The notes under the pieces: generated by a model | What the model saw: the letters and a program-made list of their open reading frames with translations, nothing else | The model's database searches: none | Told to the model about the DNA's origin: nothing | NCBI GenBank assembly: GCA_025059995.1 | Contig: JANXCF010000002.1 | Location: forward strand, 248,001-312,000 | Length of the DNA: 64,000 nucleotides | Reading direction: 5' to 3' | Origin: Leptospiraceae bacterium | Lineage (GTDB): Bacteria; Spirochaetota; Leptospiria; Leptospirales; Leptonemataceae | Position numbers and translations under genes: made by a program | Part shown: positions 60,241 to 64,000 of the stretch, piece by piece | Numbering within the stretch: position 1 is the stretch's first letter | How the letters are laid out: every line of letters begins with the position of its first letter

Positions 60241-61299
60241 ATGAGAATCTATCGGGTTCAGGAAATTCACGGTAATTTATTTTATATTTTTTCTGAGGAA
60301 TCGAAAGAACAAAAGATTGCTGTTTTACGTGGAAAACTACGTATCTTAGAAAATGAACATCCGTCTAAGATCCCCTTTCGAAATCCTTGTTGTGTAGGCG
60401 ATTTTGTAAAGGTACGTGAACCGAAAAATAATTCTTCCGATGATCATCCACTGATTGAAGAAGTTCTACCACGAAGAAATATTCTTTTACGAGCTTCTCC
60501 TTACGAAATCCATCCTTTAGGATCAAATTTGGATTATGCGGCTTTGATTGTGAGTTTAAAACAACCTGATTTGCGCTCAGGCTTCATTGATCGTTTTTTG
60601 ATTGCATGCTTTACGGAGAATGTAGAGCCAGTTCTTTTCTTTACGAAGTGTGATTTGTTAGAAGACACTGAAGAAGATTATTTCTACTTTCAACAGAGCT
60701 TATACTATAAAAATATTGTAAACTTTATATATTGGGACAATTTACTCAAACCCAGTGATCGTGGGATTTTAGAGAAATGGAGCAAAGAACTTCAAGAAAA
60801 ACTTCCAACCTTTCATGATTTTCAATACCATCACTCCAAAGGAACATTGCTCTTAGCTGGTCAATCAGGAACGGGAAAGTCAACCCTCACAAACTTGATT
60901 ATGGGAAAAAATATTCAAAAAACTAATAGAACAAGTATTTCTACTGGTAAAGGTCGTCATACAACTACAACATCCACTCTTTTACAAGTAAATTCTGATT
61001 TCTACTTAATTGACACACCAGGTGTGAAAGAATGGGGACTTTCGCATCTAACAAAAAAAGAAATTTATGAATCTTACCCAGAATGGAAAGACTTTATTCA
61101 ACATTGCAAATTTCGAAATTGTGATCACACTCCGAATATCGAAGGATGCAAGATCCAAGAGGCAATCAACAATCATAGGATACCCGAATGGAGAAAAGAA
61201 AACTTAGACCATATCATATTTTCAATCGACTATTATGAGAGAATACGTCCTGGTGATTATAAAAAGCCCACAGGGAGATTCCAAAATAAGTTTTTATAG
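60241..61299 (+). CDS. rsgA: Ribosome small-subunit maturation GTPase
   Basis: From ATG 60241 the protein has 352 residues. An OB-fold lies at the N-terminus, then a circularly permuted GTPase domain: TKCD (G4) first, then GQSGTGKST (G1, about 207-215), the HTTTTS region (G2/switch), DTPGV (G3), then a zinc-binding C-x5-C-x-H-x5-C module (CKFRNCDHTPNIEGC). RsgA helps late 30S assembly. Its end overlaps no other CDS: the histidine kinase start at 61316 is 16 bases on. In-frame codons upstream of 60241 overlap the divergent kinase gene and are not needed. Confidence 0.95.
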   Translation: MRIYRVQEIHGNLFYIFSEESKEQKIAVLRGKLRILENEHPSKIPFRNPCCVGDFVKVREPKNNSSDDHPLIEEVLPRRNILLRASPYEIHPLGSNLDYAALIVSLKQPDLRSGFIDRFLIACFTENVEPVLFFTKCDLLEDTEEDYFYFQQSLYYKNIVNFIYWDNLLKPSDRGILEKWSKELQEKLPTFHDFQYHHSKGTLLLAGQSGTGKSTLTNLIMGKNIQKTNRTSISTGKGRHTTTTSTLLQVNSDFYLIDTPGVKEWGLSHLTKKEIYESYPEWKDFIQHCKFRNCDHTPNIEGCKIQEAINNHRIPEWRKENLDHIIFSIDYYERIRPGDYKKPTGRFQNKFL

Positions 61300-61315
61300 T
61301 TCGATAATTGTTTGG

Positions 61316-63163
61316 ATGAAGTTCTTCTTTTTTTTGGTTTTGCCTTTATTTTTTTCTTTCACACCTATGTGGGGCGATTGTATATTTCGTGTGTATGATT
61401 TTCAAAAACCCTATTTAGAACTCAAAGGAAAGTGGAAATTTTTTAAAGGTTCTGGGAATATTGCTTCTAATCCGAATATCGATGATAGTGATTGGACAAG
61501 GGTCTCAGTTCCATTCTTGTGGAAAGATATTGATGTTTTGGAAAACTATATAGGAGAGATTTGGTTGCGTTGTTCGATTGAATTTTACGAAATCCCGCAG
61601 GAACTCTATTTTGATTTAGGGGAAGTAAAAGAAATCGATGAGGTTTATTGGAACGGACAAAAAATAGGTGGCTTGGGAGACTTCGAAAAAAAAATACCTG
61701 ACTTTTCTGAAAGGCGAATTTATGAAGTGCCTCCCAGCTTAATTCAAAATCAAAATGTGGTTGCTATACGATTATACGGAACGTGGAGTGAGGCAGGTTT
61801 GCCTGATGTCCCTACTTTGTATTTTACTTCTCAACCAGTAGCCAAAAAGCAAAAGTATGAATTTTTTGCCTTAGTTTTTAGTATCACTTACTTGATTACC
61901 TCGGTTTTCTTTATGATTTATGGTTGGTTTACGAAAGAGCCTGCAAATTTTTATTTTTCTTTATTTACGATAATTTTGAGTTTTTATCACATTATCATTG
62001 AAGGATTCCGTTATCATTTATTCGAGAATTTTCTTCTTTCATATGTAGTGGAGTTGCTCCTTTTGATTCCTTTGCCATTTTTGTTTTTGACATTTTTGAA
62101 AGTTTTACTAAATACAAGGCTTACGTTTTTTTATCGCTTTGTTGGATATTTTTCTCTTTTCTTGTTCGTAATTACTTTAGTTTCATCTTTAGTGCCTCAT
62201 ACTTACAAAACTTTGGTTCTATACGCTATCACTTATATAAATCTGATTAACTTGATGGTAGCTGTTGTCGAAGTTCTAAGACTTTTCTTACAAATAGAAA
62301 TTCGAAAAAAATTGGCATATATTTGGTTCGGGATATTGAGTATGATTCCTTTTATCGCAATGGATATTTTGATTACGATTGAACTTCTTTCCTTTCCAAA
62401 AACATTTGTATTTGGATATTCTGTTTTTCTTGTTAGTTTTGCTATTCAATTATCAAAGCGAGCTACTCAGCTAAAAGAACTTTATCATCAACAGGAGGTA
62501 AGAATCAAACAATCAGAAAAACAAAAACTCAATATTATTTATAATGTTTCCAGTAAATTTCATTCAATGTTTGCCGAGCTGGAAGAAAATATAAAACAAA
62601 AAAAGGATCCTGAATCTTCTATATTGAAGACTCAGGTTTTTTTAGAAAGTCTGCAAATCTTAACTTCTCTTGAACAGAAAAAATATATCCCACAACCAGC
62701 AAAAATTAACCTAAAAGAAGAGATAGAAAAAATCATACAACTAGTTTTAAGAACTACTAAACAAAAAAAGCATCGAATTCAAGCAGAAATACCATCAGCT
62801 TTTTTCTGGATGGATATAAATTTGTTTAAGTTTATTTTATATCATTTGCTAGAAAATGCATTGCTTTACTCTAAAGATGTTGTTGGATGTAATGTGGAAA
62901 TCGGAAGTTCTGAAAACCAATATGAAGATATATTGATTCTTAAAATCACTGATAATGGAATAGGGATTGCGAAAGATCAAGTTGATAAAATATTCACTAA
63001 GTATTATCGAGGGCATGACCATTCTATTCCTGGTGCTGGAATTGGTCTTACTTTAGTAAAAGAAGCTGTGGAATTTTTACATGGCACCGTTTCTGTTGAC
63101 TCAAAGCCGTTTTTTTATACGATTTTTGAAGTTCAAATTCCATCACTGAGAGAAGTTCAATGA
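61316..63163 (+). CDS. 7TM-type sensor histidine kinase with carbohydrate-binding-like extracellular domain
   Basis: From ATG 61316 the protein has 615 residues with a signal peptide (FFFFLVLPLFFSFTPMWG). Next is a periplasmic galactose-binding-like domain (GKWKFFKGSG, VPFLWKD, EVYWNGQKIGGLG, VVAIRLYG). Seven membrane helices follow at about 180-390, then the kinase core. The N-box (LLENALLYSKD), DNGIGIAKDQ, IFTKYYRG and GAGIGLTLVKEAV are clear, but the H-box is degenerate: the only candidate is SSKFHSMFAEL. The upstream 81 in-frame bases are excluded because the signal peptide starts at 61316. Confidence 0.88.
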   Translation: MKFFFFLVLPLFFSFTPMWGDCIFRVYDFQKPYLELKGKWKFFKGSGNIASNPNIDDSDWTRVSVPFLWKDIDVLENYIGEIWLRCSIEFYEIPQELYFDLGEVKEIDEVYWNGQKIGGLGDFEKKIPDFSERRIYEVPPSLIQNQNVVAIRLYGTWSEAGLPDVPTLYFTSQPVAKKQKYEFFALVFSITYLITSVFFMIYGWFTKEPANFYFSLFTIILSFYHIIIEGFRYHLFENFLLSYVVELLLLIPLPFLFLTFLKVLLNTRLTFFYRFVGYFSLFLFVITLVSSLVPHTYKTLVLYAITYINLINLMVAVVEVLRLFLQIEIRKKLAYIWFGILSMIPFIAMDILITIELLSFPKTFVFGYSVFLVSFAIQLSKRATQLKELYHQQEVRIKQSEKQKLNIIYNVSSKFHSMFAELEENIKQKKDPESSILKTQVFLESLQILTSLEQKKYIPQPAKINLKEEIEKIIQLVLRTTKQKKHRIQAEIPSAFFWMDINLFKFILYHLLENALLYSKDVVGCNVEIGSSENQYEDILILKITDNGIGIAKDQVDKIFTKYYRGHDHSIPGAGIGLTLVKEAVEFLHGTVSVDSKPFFYTIFEVQIPSLREVQ

Positions 63164-64000
63164 AATTCAAAAATTTTCTCTTTTTTTTCTTCGTTTTTCT
63201 TTCTTCTACAAATGCCGAAGAATGGAAAATCAGTTTAAAAGATGATAAAGAAAATATAGAACTTCAATCAAAGACGAATTGGAGTGAAATTCAGATACCA
63301 ATTAATTTTGATGAATTCATTACAACAAAATCAAGAGTTGTTTGGTTAAGAAAAGAATTTACGATTGATAAAAATTCCCAATATGCCTTTTTAATTACAC
63401 GTATCAACGTTCCAGTTGAGATCTATTTTAATGAAGTTTTAATCTATGACTCGAATAAACAACATCAAGAAGAAAATATTTTTATATCTTTACCCATGAA
63501 TCTCTATCGAACAGATAACAATGTGATTGCTATGCGCATTTTTCTTGTCCATCCAATAGCAAGTGGTATATATGGCACAACTGAAATAAACGAATTTTCA
63601 AAACTGTATCCAAAATACTTATTTTTTTATACTGAATATTTCATTTTTGCAATTTTAATGATTGGTGTAGGTTTGTTTCTATTGGGGTTTTTTGTTCATA
63701 GCCGGAATGAGATTTTTTCAATATATCTTTCACTTTATAACATTATAATAGGATTTAGCATATTGGGAAGTAGTGAGTTATTATTAAGAGAAGTTCCTTT
63801 TCCAAAATTAATACAATCCTTTGCTTTTTCTCTGTTGATATTTGTTCCTTTTCTTTATCGAAGGTTTTTTCTAAGATACTTATATCAAGAAATTGAAGCT
63901 AAACATTATGATATTGTTATATCTGTATTTTTATTTTTCTTTCTATTCACCATCAATCTTATGGGAGCTGAAAAACTAAAGATTTTAAACTACCTTTGGG
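63160..64000 (+). CDS. Paralogous 7TM sensor protein, cut by the right edge
   Basis: ATG 63160 overlaps the previous stop by four bases (ATGA), and the frame stays open to the end of the window, giving 280 visible residues. A signal peptide (FLFFFFVFLSSTNA) precedes a galactose-binding-like domain (WSEIQIPINFDEF, SRVVWLRKEFTI, VEIYFNEVLIYDS, NVIAMRIFLVHP). At least four membrane helices follow from about residue 152. The layout copies the preceding kinase, so it is probably a second 7TM sensor kinase or related signalling protein made by tandem duplication. Confidence 0.8.
   Translation, partial: MKFKNFLFFFFVFLSSTNAEEWKISLKDDKENIELQSKTNWSEIQIPINFDEFITTKSRVVWLRKEFTIDKNSQYAFLITRINVPVEIYFNEVLIYDSNKQHQEENIFISLPMNLYRTDNNVIAMRIFLVHPIASGIYGTTEINEFSKLYPKYLFFYTEYFIFAILMIGVGLFLLGFFVHSRNEIFSIYLSLYNIIIGFSILGSSELLLREVPFPKLIQSFAFSLLIFVPFLYRRFFLRYLYQEIEAKHYDIVISVFLFFFLFTINLMGAEKLKILNYLW

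Noticed and set aside
1..64000. CRISPR arrays, tRNA or rRNA genes, insertion sequences.
   Set aside because: No regularly spaced direct repeats, no clover-leaf or rRNA cores and no transposase were recognised by eye; a covariance-model scan would be needed to exclude a missed small RNA.

Overview
The window is AT-rich, densely coded DNA from a spirochaete, most likely of the Leptospira lineage (Leptospirales). This rests on a FlaB-type periplasmic flagellin core protein, many short lipoproteins with loose spirochaetal lipoboxes (LISC, FFQC, FVKC, VFGC), class III cyclases, 7TM-type histidine kinases and receiver-less sigma-54 activators. Genes sit on both strands in short operons with 1-4 base overlaps. 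I saw no rRNA, tRNA, CRISPR array or insertion sequence. The first gene enters from the left edge and the last runs off the right edge.

Layout. 1-8.5 kb: a partial unknown gene, a histidine phosphatase with dihydrolipoyl dehydrogenase, a TPR protein, and an oligopeptide-type ABC cassette (binding lipoprotein and two permeases, no ATPases). 8.5-18.3 kb: an upstream array of four 10-bp repeats, a 37-residue lysine-rich histone-H1-like peptide, a PDZ lipoprotein, nadC, a TPR protein, a TRAP-TAXI transporter, a GMC oxidoreductase, a GtrA/glycosyltransferase pair and a DUF4505/UPF0598 homologue. 18.3-27.4 kb: rhodanese, exonuclease III, flagellin, GerMN protein, PP2C phosphatase, a sigma-region-4/helix-hairpin-helix regulator and envelope proteins. 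27.4-31.5 kb: a four-gene operon with two tandem sigma-54 activators, then about 600 bases without a gene ending at a strong minus-strand terminator. 31.5-36.6 kb: MBL hydrolase, trmB, small envelope proteins and a sugar-phosphate transferase. 36.6-40.2 kb: PII and the ammonium transporter behind a convincing -24/-12 promoter, divergent from a ferredoxin-cyclase-heme peroxidase fusion. 40.2-48.9 kb: LamG protein, TolC-like lipoprotein, flavin reductase, HiPIP-like ferredoxin, a second cyclase and a Xer recombinase. 48.9-52 kb: a cobalamin riboswitch and four surface or membrane genes. 52-64 kb: rsmE, aminotransferase, metG, an inactive-looking double rhodanese, SDR, LysE exporter, histidine kinases and rsgA.

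Two items stand out. The first is the protein at 38608-40233. It joins a 2Fe-2S ferredoxin, a class III nucleotide cyclase and a class I (ascorbate peroxidase-like) heme peroxidase domain, which suggests a redox- or peroxide-gated second-messenger enzyme. The second is the riboswitch-controlled cassette at 49.0-52.0 kb, which reads as a corrinoid capture and uptake module built from a surface lipoprotein, a transcobalamin-like DUF4430 lipoprotein and a DUF6580-type membrane protein. The nitrogen locus is also notable: the sigma-54 promoter of amt, a PII protein without Tyr-51 and two sigma-54 activators all lie within 11 kb.
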